Source: Marinomonas mediterranea MMB-1 (lineage in GTDB: Bacteria; Pseudomonadota; Gammaproteobacteria; Pseudomonadales; Marinomonadaceae). Taken from it: a stretch of DNA of 64,000 nt. A program made the translations under genes and the position numbers. Location: the NCBI RefSeq assembly GCF_000192865.1, contig NC_015276.1, positions 4,334,501 to 4,398,500 of the forward strand. Reading direction: 5' to 3'. This document shows positions 9,801 to 17,765 of this stretch, piece by piece. Position 1 is the first letter of the stretch; the number at the start of each line of letters is the position of its first letter. Below the pieces are notes generated by a model. That model had not been told where the DNA came from, ran no database searches, and worked only from the letters and a program-made list of their open reading frames with translations.

Positions 9801-9815
9801 TACGCAGGAAACCTA

Positions 9816-11708
9816 ATGAGGCCAACCAACAATACGCACACGGTTGATAAAAACATGCTAGGTGTCTTTCGCTATAGCCGCAGAGCCATTGGCCTTGTAT
9901 GGCAGACATCGCCCAGCCTAACGATAGGGATCGCGTTGGCGACCTTAATCAGCGGTTTGCTGCCTGCCGCTATGGCGTATGTGGGTCAACTTATTGTCGA
10001 TGCCGTCGTAGCTGCCATGCAGCTCTATAAGGATAGTAAAACCTTAGACTATCGCACGGCGTTAAACTACGTTGTGTTAGAAGGCATATTGGTCATCGCC
10101 ACCGCAGCGGCGCAACGCTCATTAGCCGCACAACAAGCCATATTGCGCTTATTGCTGGGCCAAAAAGTAAACACCATGATTCTAGAAAAGGCGCAGACAC
10201 TTAGCCTAGCGCATTTCGAGGATTCTGAATTTTACGACAAGCTCATTCGTGCCCGCAGAGACGCTTCTAGCCGACCACTCGCCTTAGTAAATAAGACATT
10301 TGGCCTACTGCAAAACGCCATCACTCTGACCAGCTTCTCGATCTTACTGTGGCAGTTCTCGCCTTGGGTGCTGGTTCTTTTAGTAGCAGGAGCACTACCG
10401 TCCTTCATTGCCGAGGCAAAGTTTTCAGGCGATGCATTTCGAATGTCGCGTTGGCGCTCACCAGAATTTCGTCATCAAAACTATGTCGAAACTTTGCTCG
10501 CCCGTGAAGATCACATTAAGGAAGTACGCCTCTATCAACTTGGACGTCGCTTTTTGCAACGCTATCGAGACATCTTTGTCACTATCTTTAGTGAAACGAA
10601 GCGCCTAATTCTGCGCCGTGAAAGCTGGGGGTTTGCCCTTGGCATCATTGGAACGCTCGTGTTTTATGGTGCCTACGGCTGGATTGTGACAGACACCGTT
10701 AAAGGCGCTATCACACTCGGTCAAATGACCATGTATTTACTGCTGTTCAAACAGGGACAAAGTGCCGTATCCGCATCGCTCACCTCCATCAGCGGCATGT
10801 ATGAAGACAACCTTTATTTATCAAACCTATATGAATATTTAGAGCAACCAACCACCAAACTCTTGGCATCAGAAGAAGACGACACCTTAGAAGAGAACGC
10901 TCTAAAAAACAGCGATTTAGAAGCAGAAAACCGTAAAAAAGGCCCTAAACCGAACGATGGTATACGATTCGAAGGGGTGACGTTTCACTATCCCGGCGCC
11001 ATCAAACCGGCCTTATCGAATATCGACTTGCATATTACCCCGGGACAAAGCCTCGCGATTGTCGGGGAGAACGGCTCCGGTAAAACCACTCTCATTAAGC
11101 TGCTCACAAGGCTCTACGAACCGTCAGAAGGACGCATTCTTTTAGATGGGCTTGATCTAAAAAGCTGGGACGAAACCGCACTACTGACCCGCATTGGCGT
11201 CATCTTTCAGGATTTCGTTCGATATCAATTTATTGTCGGTGAAAACATCGGTGCGGGGGACGATCGCCGCTTTGACGACGAAGAGGGCTGGAAGCAAGCC
11301 GCGCAACTCGGAAAAGCAAGCGACTTCATTGGAGACCTAGAACAAGGCTACCAAACCCAATTAGGACGTTGGTTTAAGGGCGGGCAGGAGCTTTCTGGTG
11401 GACAATGGCAGAAGATAGCGCTTGCTCGCGCGTTTATGCGTCAAGATGCAGACATCCTTGTTTTAGACGAACCTACTGCCGCGATGGATGCACAAGCAGA
11501 AGCAACGATTTTCCAACACTTCCAAGAGCACACAAAGGATAAAATGGCGATACTAATCTCTCATCGATTTTCGACGGTTCGCTTGGCGCATGAGATCATC
11601 GTAATGGAGCATGGAGAGATTAAAGAACGCGGCACGCACGAAAGCCTGTTAGAGCAAAAAGGGCAATACGCTCACTTATTTGCCTTGCAAGCCAAAGGTT
11701 ATCGGTAA
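9816..11708 (+). CDS. ABC exporter half-transporter (fused permease and ATPase)
   Basis: A 630-residue inner-membrane half-transporter expected to work as a dimer. An N-terminal six-helix membrane domain (about 1-335) precedes an ATPase with Walker A GENGSGKTT (near 418), signature LSGGQWQK (near 525), Walker B DILVLDEPT and the H-loop in ISHRFSTVR. A charged linker (about 350-380) separates the domains. It follows the LysR gene after 15 bases with an AGGAAA ribosome-binding site, so the two may be co-transcribed. Substrate is not evident; the family includes peptide, lipid and drug exporters. Confidence 0.9.
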   Translation: MRPTNNTHTVDKNMLGVFRYSRRAIGLVWQTSPSLTIGIALATLISGLLPAAMAYVGQLIVDAVVAAMQLYKDSKTLDYRTALNYVVLEGILVIATAAAQRSLAAQQAILRLLLGQKVNTMILEKAQTLSLAHFEDSEFYDKLIRARRDASSRPLALVNKTFGLLQNAITLTSFSILLWQFSPWVLVLLVAGALPSFIAEAKFSGDAFRMSRWRSPEFRHQNYVETLLAREDHIKEVRLYQLGRRFLQRYRDIFVTIFSETKRLILRRESWGFALGIIGTLVFYGAYGWIVTDTVKGAITLGQMTMYLLLFKQGQSAVSASLTSISGMYEDNLYLSNLYEYLEQPTTKLLASEEDDTLEENALKNSDLEAENRKKGPKPNDGIRFEGVTFHYPGAIKPALSNIDLHITPGQSLAIVGENGSGKTTLIKLLTRLYEPSEGRILLDGLDLKSWDETALLTRIGVIFQDFVRYQFIVGENIGAGDDRRFDDEEGWKQAAQLGKASDFIGDLEQGYQTQLGRWFKGGQELSGGQWQKIALARAFMRQDADILVLDEPTAAMDAQAEATIFQHFQEHTKDKMAILISHRFSTVRLAHEIIVMEHGEIKERGTHESLLEQKGQYAHLFALQAKGYR

Positions 11709-11772
11709 CGTCTTAACCTGAGGTCTTCGGTTACGGCCTATCGATTATCACTATTTAGCGACAGCATTTTTA

Positions 11773-12501
11773 TCACAAGTACAAAGGCACCATGCGTCGC
11801 CAATAATACCCTCGATGGGCACGCTCTTCCCACAAGTGCAACTGATGGTCGATGCCTTTTTCGTTCAGTATTTGGCTCAAGTGTAAGTTGTTATCCAGAA
11901 AGGGGTCTTCTTTACCGATCACCAATACAATATCCATCGCTCTCAACGCGTTTAATTGATCGTGACAGTGGAGGTTGGGCAGAAAGTGCGTCGGCGTATT
12001 AAAATACACAGATTCGTCATAGTGATCGTCGAGTAAGTTAGGAAAGTACTCAACCTGTAAGGTTAAATCGTATCGCCCACTGAACGCACAAAGTTTATTG
12101 AATAAATGAGGGTGTTTAAAGGCGATATTCGCCGCATGAAACGCGCCTAAACTGCACCCGTGACTGATTGTCGTAGGGTGCGCATTGATCGTATGCATAA
12201 GAGGTAAGACTTCGCGTAAGACATACTCTTCATATTGCATATAACGCGACATTCGTCCGCTTGGATGCGCCCAATAACAATAAAAAGACTCCGCATCGAT
12301 GCCGTCGATGCAAAAAAGCTGAAGCTTGTTGGCCTCGATTTTATGACGAATTTTTTCCACCATACCGAGGTTTTCATACTCGAAGAAACGTCCTCCTCGC
12401 GTCGGAAAAACCAGCACCTTCGCGCCACCAGAACCAAATACCAACAACTCCATATCTCGTTGCAGATTGGGACTCCACCACTTGTGATATTCTCTGTTCA
12501 C
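11773..12501 (-). CDS. Esterase D/putative-esterase family alpha/beta hydrolase
   Basis: Cytoplasmic hydrolase of about 242 residues. The nucleophile is the serine of GCSLG within ISHGCSLGAFHAAN; a later GKEDPFLDNN supplies the likely acid and AHRGYYW the histidine. The start is set at GTG 12501 because GAGG lies six bases upstream; the frame remains open to 12531. It lies 70 bases downstream of an acetyl-xylan-esterase-like gene on the same strand, suggesting a two-gene operon for ester cleavage. Substrate unknown. Confidence 0.8.
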   Translation of the reverse strand: MNREYHKWWSPNLQRDMELLVFGSGGAKVLVFPTRGGRFFEYENLGMVEKIRHKIEANKLQLFCIDGIDAESFYCYWAHPSGRMSRYMQYEEYVLREVLPLMHTINAHPTTISHGCSLGAFHAANIAFKHPHLFNKLCAFSGRYDLTLQVEYFPNLLDDHYDESVYFNTPTHFLPNLHCHDQLNALRAMDIVLVIGKEDPFLDNNLHLSQILNEKGIDHQLHLWEERAHRGYYWRRMVPLYL

Positions 12502-12571
12502 GCTGAGCCTCGTCTCATTGTCACATCTCAATATAAACCTTATGTCGCGCGTTACACCTTTCTCTCAACTC

Positions 12572-13528
12572 TTATCTTAAATCCTCAAAAAACGCAGCTA
12601 ACTCTGACAACAGCGCTTGATCTTGACGCGCTTTTTCGGGGTAATTGCTGTGCCCTTCTTTTAACACCATTAAATGCCGCCTGTTTTTAGGCGTGGCGTT
12701 ATAAATGGCGAACTGCCCCGGCGGTGTCACTACATGATCTTTTAGTGCCAAAGCGTAATGCACCGGCATATCAATCCAATGCGCTGCATTGGCTGCATCA
12801 AAGTATCGTAATGTCTTAAGCGCCAACCGAGGATGTGACTTAAAGAACGTCTGCACAGATTTACCACTCCCTTCAGTCGGCAAACGCAACCTTAAACGAT
12901 GATCGCCAAACGTTGGCACGTTAAAGTGCGCACGGGAAACGCGCTTCTCGCATGCCATCGCCAACGCACCGATACCGCCACCCAAACTGATGCCCAAATA
13001 GCCCAATTTACCCACTAAATAAGGGAACAACTGTTCCATGCACGACACCGCTAGCCAAATGTCTTCAACACAACCTTTGATAATATAACGATCTTTTTTG
13101 TCAATATCGTGAAGCACGTGCCATCGAGGTTCTGGCGAGATCGGTGGCGCAGGACTGCGGGAAATGCCTCTTACACACGGAAATAGAATCGCCGCGTCTG
13201 CAAACGGCAAATGAAAATCAGGGTCTTCACGACCACCATAACCATGCCCAACCACAAAACCTCTAACAGGAGGACGATCAATCGGAAGCAACAGCCAACC
13301 ACCGATCATGACCTGATCCGTTGACTCATACTGGACATCCATGACCTTCCAATTTTTCACACGGCGGCCAGAATCCTTCAGGCTCATCGTTGGCTTTTTG
13401 AACAGCGCATTTTGATACGCTTGCTGCCAATACGATTGAAAACCAGCAGGCGCATCTGGCGTTTTAATACCTAAAAGCGCTTCTTGAGAAAAGCGATTGT
13501 GAGGGTTTGAACAACGGACTTCGGACAT
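12572..13528 (-). CDS. Acetyl-xylan esterase/cephalosporin-C deacetylase-like hydrolase (AXE1 family)
   Basis: A 318-residue alpha/beta hydrolase resembling carbohydrate-esterase family 7 proteins. The nucleophile elbow is GISLGGG, preceded by GRRV and a central HGYGGRED (oxyanion region); the catalytic Asp is likely in LALKDHVVTPPG and the His in KEGHSNYP. No signal peptide is seen, so it acts in the cytoplasm. Its first 69 codons and about 80 bases of upstream DNA are present a second time at 17115-17400. It heads a likely operon with the esterase at 11773. Confidence 0.82.
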   Translation of the reverse strand: MSEVRCSNPHNRFSQEALLGIKTPDAPAGFQSYWQQAYQNALFKKPTMSLKDSGRRVKNWKVMDVQYESTDQVMIGGWLLLPIDRPPVRGFVVGHGYGGREDPDFHLPFADAAILFPCVRGISRSPAPPISPEPRWHVLHDIDKKDRYIIKGCVEDIWLAVSCMEQLFPYLVGKLGYLGISLGGGIGALAMACEKRVSRAHFNVPTFGDHRLRLRLPTEGSGKSVQTFFKSHPRLALKTLRYFDAANAAHWIDMPVHYALALKDHVVTPPGQFAIYNATPKNRRHLMVLKEGHSNYPEKARQDQALLSELAAFFEDLR

Positions 13529-13608
13529 AAGGTGATGGCATCAATAACAAAACAATGAAAATCATCGCAGAAAGGCGGGAGTTGAACAAGGGTAGCGGGG
13601 TTAGAAGA
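13322..13608 (-). repeat. Left copy of a duplicated esterase 5' end
   Basis: This stretch (first 69 codons of the esterase plus its upstream region) is repeated in the same orientation at 17115-17400 at roughly 85-90% identity by eye. The two copies bracket the A+T-rich islet. The remainder of the gap up to 13869 holds no gene that I can see. Confidence 0.9.
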
Positions 13609-13869
13609 CGACTTTCGCACTGATTCTATGACATTCGGGGATTTTCCAATGGCATCGGCGTCCAAATCAATAAAGCATAATGGGGGACAACTTCGCCTTA
13701 TTCTTACATACCAAAAACACACTGCCCTTTAGTACAGTATATAAATATACAATTTAATGGCAATCAAAGTTGGGCACCTCCTATATAGGCTCCACATAAA
13801 ATAAACCTTATAAAGGCTTCCACTTACCCTTTTCTTTTAACGTTTTTTCTCGATAAGAAACCCATAGAA

Positions 13870-14307
13870 CTAAAAAACAATGAAGACAAATATAAATATT
13901 ATTGAGTAAAATCCGAATGTAGATTGTTTTTTGAAAAATGAATTTTCATCAAAGTCTTTTATGGGAACACTACCAACTACAACTCTCAAATAATAATTTC
14001 CAGAGTAAGTAACCTCAACGCTGCCTGACCTCCTGACCCTATCTTCAAACGATTCGTTGCAAGAATACTTAGCATTAACGTAGATCGACTCATGTTTAAT
14101 AGATGTTTCTCCATGATAAAGAACGTCGAAGCCCAAATAGGAGCTTGCGCTTCCACTTTTTACACACTCGACCTTACTGATAACACCTTGCTTAGTATTC
14201 AGCTCAGTTATTGATAGCTCTACAAATATTGAGTACGCAATGTATAAAAAACAGAGTGAAACTATGATAAAAATTGAAAAAATATATTTAGCTGTAAGAA
14301 TAATCAT
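13870..14307 (-). CDS. Hypothetical protein with N- and C-terminal membrane helices
   Basis: About 145 residues, not recognised. A hydrophobic helix near the N terminus (YIFSIFIIVSLCFLYIAYSI) is followed by an extracytoplasmic beta-rich part with three cysteines and a C-terminal hydrophobic segment. The layout recalls DUF3592-type proteins but the match is too weak to claim. An ATG at 14307 is preferred over TTG 14319; AGGA lies upstream. A good sigma-70 promoter sits just before it (14341-14369). Base composition is markedly A+T-rich compared with flanking genes, which suggests transfer. Confidence 0.6.
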   Translation of the reverse strand: MIILTAKYIFSIFIIVSLCFLYIAYSIFVELSITELNTKQGVISKVECVKSGSASSYLGFDVLYHGETSIKHESIYVNAKYSCNESFEDRVRRSGSVEVTYSGNYYLRVVVGSVPIKDFDENSFFKKQSTFGFYSIIFIFVFIVF

Positions 14308-14340
14308 AAAAATAGGCAATCCTAAATCCGTAGAAAAACG

Positions 14341-14369
14341 TTTATAAGACCTGACACTTTTTCCGTCAA
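14341..14369 (-). promoter_or_regulatory. Sigma-70 promoter for the gene at 13870
   Basis: On the minus strand TTGACG (14369-14364) and TATAAA (14346-14341) are separated by exactly 17 bases, about 20 bases before the start codon. It overlaps repeat copy A. Confidence 0.6.
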
Positions 14370-14395
14370 TAAATTCATGGTCGGCCTATATAAAC
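14361..14395 (-). repeat. Dispersed promoter-linked repeat, copy A
   Basis: A 35-bp element of the form TTCCGTCAATAAA-n-CATGG-n-CCTATATAAA. Similar copies lie at 14991-15025 and 15149-15183, with a partial one at 15954. In each the inner edge supplies a -35-like box on the minus strand, so the element looks like a duplicated promoter region. Confidence 0.6.
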
Positions 14396-14441
14396 TTGTA
14401 TGCCCTGTATAGATTTGTATAAATTCCATTGTCCTTATTTT

Positions 14442-14919
14442 TTATCGATAGTCCCAAACCTCATTTTTATAAGTACCATCATTGTAATATATATAATACT
14501 GTCTGGCTCTACTCTCTAAGTATACTCCTTTCCCAGAATACCTTTTTAAAACACTATCAACATCCTTAAGGTCGCCTTTAAACCCAGCATTGGGCATACA
14601 CTCAGCAGCAATAGACTGAGCAATTATTCCTAAATAATCAACCTGATCTCCTTCATCTAAAGTAGTCCAAGCAGAGTCAGTATAAATCTTCAAATATCCG
14701 ACAACCCCAACGTCTATAGACTTAGAATCATAAAAGTGTTTTTCCTCTAAATAAATTTTATTCGCATCTATTTTGTTTCTATATTTATAATAGGCAGAAG
14801 CTCTTTCTATTGTTTCGATGCAATCCTTATAATAAGGAATGTCTATACTGTATATTTTTTCATTTGAACACGAAACAAGTAAAAACCCAAAAATCAAAAA
14901 AAAATATTTTTTTAAACAT
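14442..14919 (-). CDS. Putative lipoprotein with probable homopolymer frameshift
   Basis: A hypothetical lipoprotein of about 158 residues. The frame open from TTG 14897 begins directly in the lipobox FLLVSC and lacks a basic n-region. An ATG at 14919 would give MFKKIFFLIFGFLLVSC, a perfect lipoprotein signal, if the T9 tract (14904-14896 on the minus strand) were one base shorter. As written the two parts are out of frame. The mature part is acidic and Tyr-rich (QYYIYYNDGTYKN near the end) and not recognised. Either a sequencing error, a slippage-controlled gene, or a young pseudogene. It belongs to the A+T-rich islet. Confidence 0.55.
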
Positions 14920-14990
14920 ATTATTCGATCTAATTGTTGTAGTTATATTTTTGATACTCAACATATATTTCTCTATTTATCTTTCCTAAA

Positions 14991-15025
14991 TTCAGACAAT
15001 AAAGTTATGGACACCCTATATAAAT
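14991..15025 (-). repeat. Dispersed promoter-linked repeat, copy B
   Basis: TTCAGACAATAAA-n-TATGG-n-CCCTATATAAAT, about 70 bases upstream of the lipoprotein gene. Together with copy C it is the only content I can recognise in the gene-free stretch 14920-15249. Confidence 0.6.
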
Positions 15026-15148
15026 TAGCACCAACTTTTAAGGTAATCGATACCCGCTTTAAGTAATGAAGATTTCTTGTTCATCAATACATATTGACAT
15101 TGGTTGCTCTAAATGAATAGCCCTTTTATTTATACAATTTCATCTTGT

Positions 15149-15183
15149 TTCCGTTAATAAAGCCATGGGTAGCCTGTATAAAT
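15149..15183 (-). repeat. Dispersed promoter-linked repeat, copy C
   Basis: TTCCGTTAATAAA-n-CATGG-n-CCTGTATAAAT. On the minus strand it yields TTAACG, 17 bases, TATAAA (15134-15129), a good promoter pointing at the lipoprotein gene. Confidence 0.6.
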
Positions 15184-15249
15184 TTTAAACTAAAATTTAA
15201 CCGACCAATATTTAGCGTCTTACCAAGATAACAGAACTTGCTCTGGGTA

Positions 15250-15582
15250 CTATTTTTTAGCTTTTGACCTAATTAAGTAGCAAGAACCGACAAATGTCAG
15301 AAATGCAATTGCTATTGAAAAAAGCCTTAGCCCATAATCGGGTCCAAAATCAAAAAAGAAGGCTCGACCATCTAAAAATATTCCATATAAACAAGATAAG
15401 AACAAAGAAACTAAAACAAACTAAAACAAACTAAAACAAACTAAAACAAACTAAAACAAACTAAGTAATGTGGTTTATTGCCGATAAAAAGTAAAAGCAT
15501 TTATTCGAGATAGTTTTTTCGCCCAGAACAAAAGTAAAATTAAAAACAGAAAACTTATAGGATAGAAAAATAAACTCAACAT
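15250..15582 (-). pseudogene. Disrupted three-helix membrane protein, paralogue P1
   Basis: From the ATG at 15582 the frame reads MLSLFFYPISFLFLILLL then stops at 15487-15485. After the tandem repeat, another frame encodes SCLYGIFLDGRAFFFDFG and ends at TAG 15252-15250. Both halves resemble the intact proteins at 16082 and 16534 (shared D-G plus aromatic cluster, then R-L-F and a basic tail). The gene is therefore a paralogue broken by a 10-bp repeat array and a premature stop. No frame is open through the array. Confidence 0.7.
15411..15474. repeat. Tandem repeat, six copies of a 10-mer
   Basis: CTAAAACAAA is repeated six times without error (15411-15470) and followed by CTAA. Read on the minus strand each unit contains TAG; because 10 is not a multiple of 3, all three frames meet TAG within 30 bases. 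Confidence 0.95.
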
Positions 15583-15653
15583 ACAACCAACCAATATATA
15601 AACACCATCTTATATAAAACCTCAAAAACATCTTAAAAAATATAAACCTAAAA

Positions 15654-15893
15654 TCAAATACTGTTTTTCCTGAAAGCCCTTATAGGAAAAACCACTCCTG
15701 CTATCATCATTATGAAAACAAACAACCTGATATCATGATCATTATAGAAGTCAAAAAATTAGTATGAGGCTATTCTAAATTCTCCGTTCTCAAAAACTGC
15801 ATAACGAACACTAGAAATTAAACATTAAGCAACAACAAAAAATAAACCTACGCGATTAGACAAGCTAGTTTTCGCTCTTTTTTCTGCCAAAGA
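15654..15893 (-). pseudogene. Degenerate three-helix membrane protein, paralogue P2
   Basis: Nearly the same DNA as the intact gene at 16534-16842 over about 240 bases. The product would read NSLAEKRAKTSLSNRVG, then VVA-stop (TAA where P4 has TCA), then RYAVFENG and a second in-frame stop, then IRLFVFIMMIAGVVFP. The first 22 or so codons of P4 are replaced by an 8-bp tandem repeat. It is a decayed duplicate. Confidence 0.8.
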
Positions 15894-15938
15894 ATTAACA
15901 AATTAACAAATTAACAAATTAACAAATTAACAAATTAA
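15894..15938. repeat. Tandem repeat, five copies of an 8-mer
   Basis: ATTAACAA is repeated five times plus ATTAA, exactly at the truncated 5' edge of pseudogene P2. Confidence 0.95.
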
Positions 15939-15980
15939 ATATATTGACCTAAATTCAGATAATAAGTGCGACACTTTTCA
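15935..15980 (-). repeat. Partial promoter-linked repeat, copy D
   Basis: CTAAATTCAGATAATAA followed by GACACTTTT shares the outer half of copy B and the GACACTTTT next to copy A. On the minus strand TTATCT, 17 bases, TTTAAT forms a possible promoter whose -10 box abuts the 8-mer array. Confidence 0.45.
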
Positions 15981-16081
15981 ATTAGGGAACCTTGGAGCCA
16001 AAAAAGTAGTGTGCTCCCTAAAATATATCACTCCAAAAAAACTCATCTAAAAACCTAAACCTAGTTAAAAAAACCATATAA

Positions 16082-16369
16082 TTATTTCTTTCTTCCTAGT
16101 TTTCTAATTGGAATTAAAACACTTAATCCAGCCATAAAAAGAGAAAGCACTCTAACATAAACATTTTCCGTAAAATCGATAAAGAAAAAGGCACCATCTT
16201 TAGATATAGTATATTGCCCTGTACCAACAAATATAGAAAAAAGTATAATTGTAATGCTTACGTGAGATGCTAGGTCTTTCCCATGACGAGTTTTAGCGGC
16301 TACTGCTGAAATAGCATATATAAATGTAGTTAACATGACAGATGACGCTAAATATAAATATGGACTCAT
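16082..16369 (-). CDS. Three-helix small membrane protein, paralogue P3 (intact)
   Basis: About 95 residues with three predicted membrane helices, not recognised. Shared family pattern: a Y-x-x-S-K-D-G turn followed by FFF, then V-R-V-L and a third helix ending in P-I-R-K and a basic tail. The start is placed at the second ATG (16369) because GGAGGAGAAGG precedes it; 16390 is the alternative. It is A+T-rich and transcribed in the same direction as its neighbours. Function unknown; small membrane paralogue arrays are often immunity proteins, but no toxin gene is present. Confidence 0.7.
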   Translation of the reverse strand: MSPYLYLASSVMLTTFIYAISAVAAKTRHGKDLASHVSITIILFSIFVGTGQYTISKDGAFFFIDFTENVYVRVLSLFMAGLSVLIPIRKLGRKK

Positions 16370-16533
16370 TTTTTCTACCTTCTCCTCCATCTATATAGAT
16401 TTAAAATAAATATGCCCGTTTATTTTTATAAATGGCGAGCTATTCCTCTCTCACCTTATTATTTACGAAAATAAAATAATAGGGAACCAGAATATTAGCT
16501 TTTTCATAAAGCTTCCTGTACAAATATCAGAGA

Positions 16534-16842
16534 CTATTTATTCCAGTTTTTCCTAAAAATTCTCATAGGAAAAATCACCCCTAATATCATCATTATGAAA
16601 GCAAACAGTCTGATATTATAATCATTATAGAACTCAAAAAATGAGCATGAGAATATTCTAAATACTCCGTCCTCAAAAACAGCATAATGAACACTCGAAA
16701 TTAAACATGAAGCAACAACAAAAAATAAACCTACGCGATTAGACAAGCTAGTTTTCGGTCTTTTTTCTGCCAAAGACTTAGCAAAAAAGTAACAAATTAG
16801 ATATATTGATAAGAAATAATAAAAAATTGGATTAGATGGCAT
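16534..16842 (-). CDS. Three-helix small membrane protein, paralogue P4 (intact)
   Basis: About 102 residues with three hydrophobic helices, similar in layout and motif to P3 (HYAVFEDGVF, then N-I-R-L-F and VIFPMRIFRKN) and almost identical in DNA to pseudogene P2. ATG 16842 is preferred since GAGGGA lies seven bases upstream; an ATG at 16848 is in frame. Not recognised otherwise. Confidence 0.7.
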   Translation of the reverse strand: MPSNPIFYYFLSIYLICYFFAKSLAEKRPKTSLSNRVGLFFVVASCLISSVHYAVFEDGVFRIFSCSFFEFYNDYNIRLFAFIMMILGVIFPMRIFRKNWNK

Positions 16843-16946
16843 TTTCATTCCCTCTAGCTATTCCCTCTAGGATAACCATATCCACAATACCGAAAGCACT
16901 CCGATAATCAATTAATAATAACACAACGAATTTGAGTATTTTAGAG

Positions 16947-17116
16947 AGCAAGTTCAGTGTCGCAAATTCAAATAACCCAACCACTCCAAAAACACGTTCA
17001 CATCGTCCCTCAACTCCGTCCCTGTTTTATGAACCAGATAAAAGAATTCACAGGCGTTGAGTCTTTTATCAAATAACTCCACCAGCTTGCCTTTCGCGAT
17101 CAGGCCTTCGGCCATG
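16947..17116 (-). pseudogene. LysR-regulator 3' tail, remnant
   Basis: Positions 16975-17116 match the last 48 or so codons of the intact LysR gene at 35146 (roughly 88% identity by eye), beginning MAEGLIAKGKLVELFDKR on the minus strand. The original stop is altered, so the frame would run on to a TGA near 16947. It joins directly to an esterase gene head. Confidence 0.85.
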
Positions 17117-17321
17117 ACTCATACTGGACATCCATGACCTTCCAATTTTTCACACGGCGACCGGAATCCTTGAGACTCATCGTTGGCTTCTTGAACAACG
17201 CATTTTGATACGCTTGCTGCCAATACGACTGAAAGCCTGCTGGGGCATCTGGCGTTTTAATGCCTAAAAGCGCTTCTTGAGAAAAGCGTCTGTGAGGATT
17301 TGAACAACTTACTTCGGACAT
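17100..17321 (-). pseudogene. Esterase gene head, truncated duplicate
   Basis: Encodes 69 codons nearly identical to the start of the AXE1-like esterase at 12572 (MSEVSCSNPHRRFSQEALLG), then four out-of-family codons (WPKA) and a stop. The break is at 17115-17116, where the sequence passes into a LysR tail in another frame. The sequence at the joint (GAGTCATGGCC) shows only two or three bases of microhomology between the parents. It retains the upstream region of the parent gene, so it might still be transcribed. Confidence 0.85.
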
Positions 17322-17400
17322 AGAGTGATGACATCATTAACAAAACAATGAAAATCATCGCAGAAAGGGGTGAATTGAACAAGAGTGGTTAGATTAGAAG
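17115..17400 (-). repeat. Right copy of the duplicated esterase 5' end
   Basis: Direct repeat of 13322-13608, including about 80 bases upstream of the start codon. Confidence 0.9.
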
Positions 17401-17765
17401 AGAACCTGAGAGCTACGAAGATGAGTTCTTGGTTTCTTTACCATAGAGCACAAATTCGTGAAACACAGCTTAAGTAACACTCCCCATAGCCATTGAAACG
17501 GAATCCTCCTAAAATAATCATCATTCAAATTGGCATAGAAACAATAAGAAGCCAAACTTGAAGTCGATTAAAGGGTAACCAAACAAATTGGTTTGGCTTC
17601 CACTTAGGAGCAAAGCGATTGTGATCAGCGGGTGCGAGTATATATAAATTTATCCTTGATTACCCTAAATTGTCTGATGGACTAAACCGTATTAAAAAGC
17701 GGAAAAGTTCTCCATGATTATTATCGAGAATGCGGCTCAAGAGCTGAAAAAAATGCGAAATAAAC
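17401..17765. other. Intergenic region upstream of the SWIM gene
   Basis: No gene is visible. It must contain the promoter of the SWIM-domain gene; I found no box that stands out. Confidence 0.5.

Noticed and set aside
12235..12690. Plus-strand frame of 151 codons over the two esterases
   Set aside because: Spans two convincing minus-strand genes and does not look like protein.
15411..15938. Short tandem arrays as a CRISPR
   Set aside because: Units are 8 and 10 bases, directly adjacent with no spacers, and there are no cas genes.
13530..17100. Integron cassette array
   Set aside because: Small genes all run one way, but I see no attC-like imperfect palindromes with GTTRRRY/RYYYAAC cores in order and no integron integrase.
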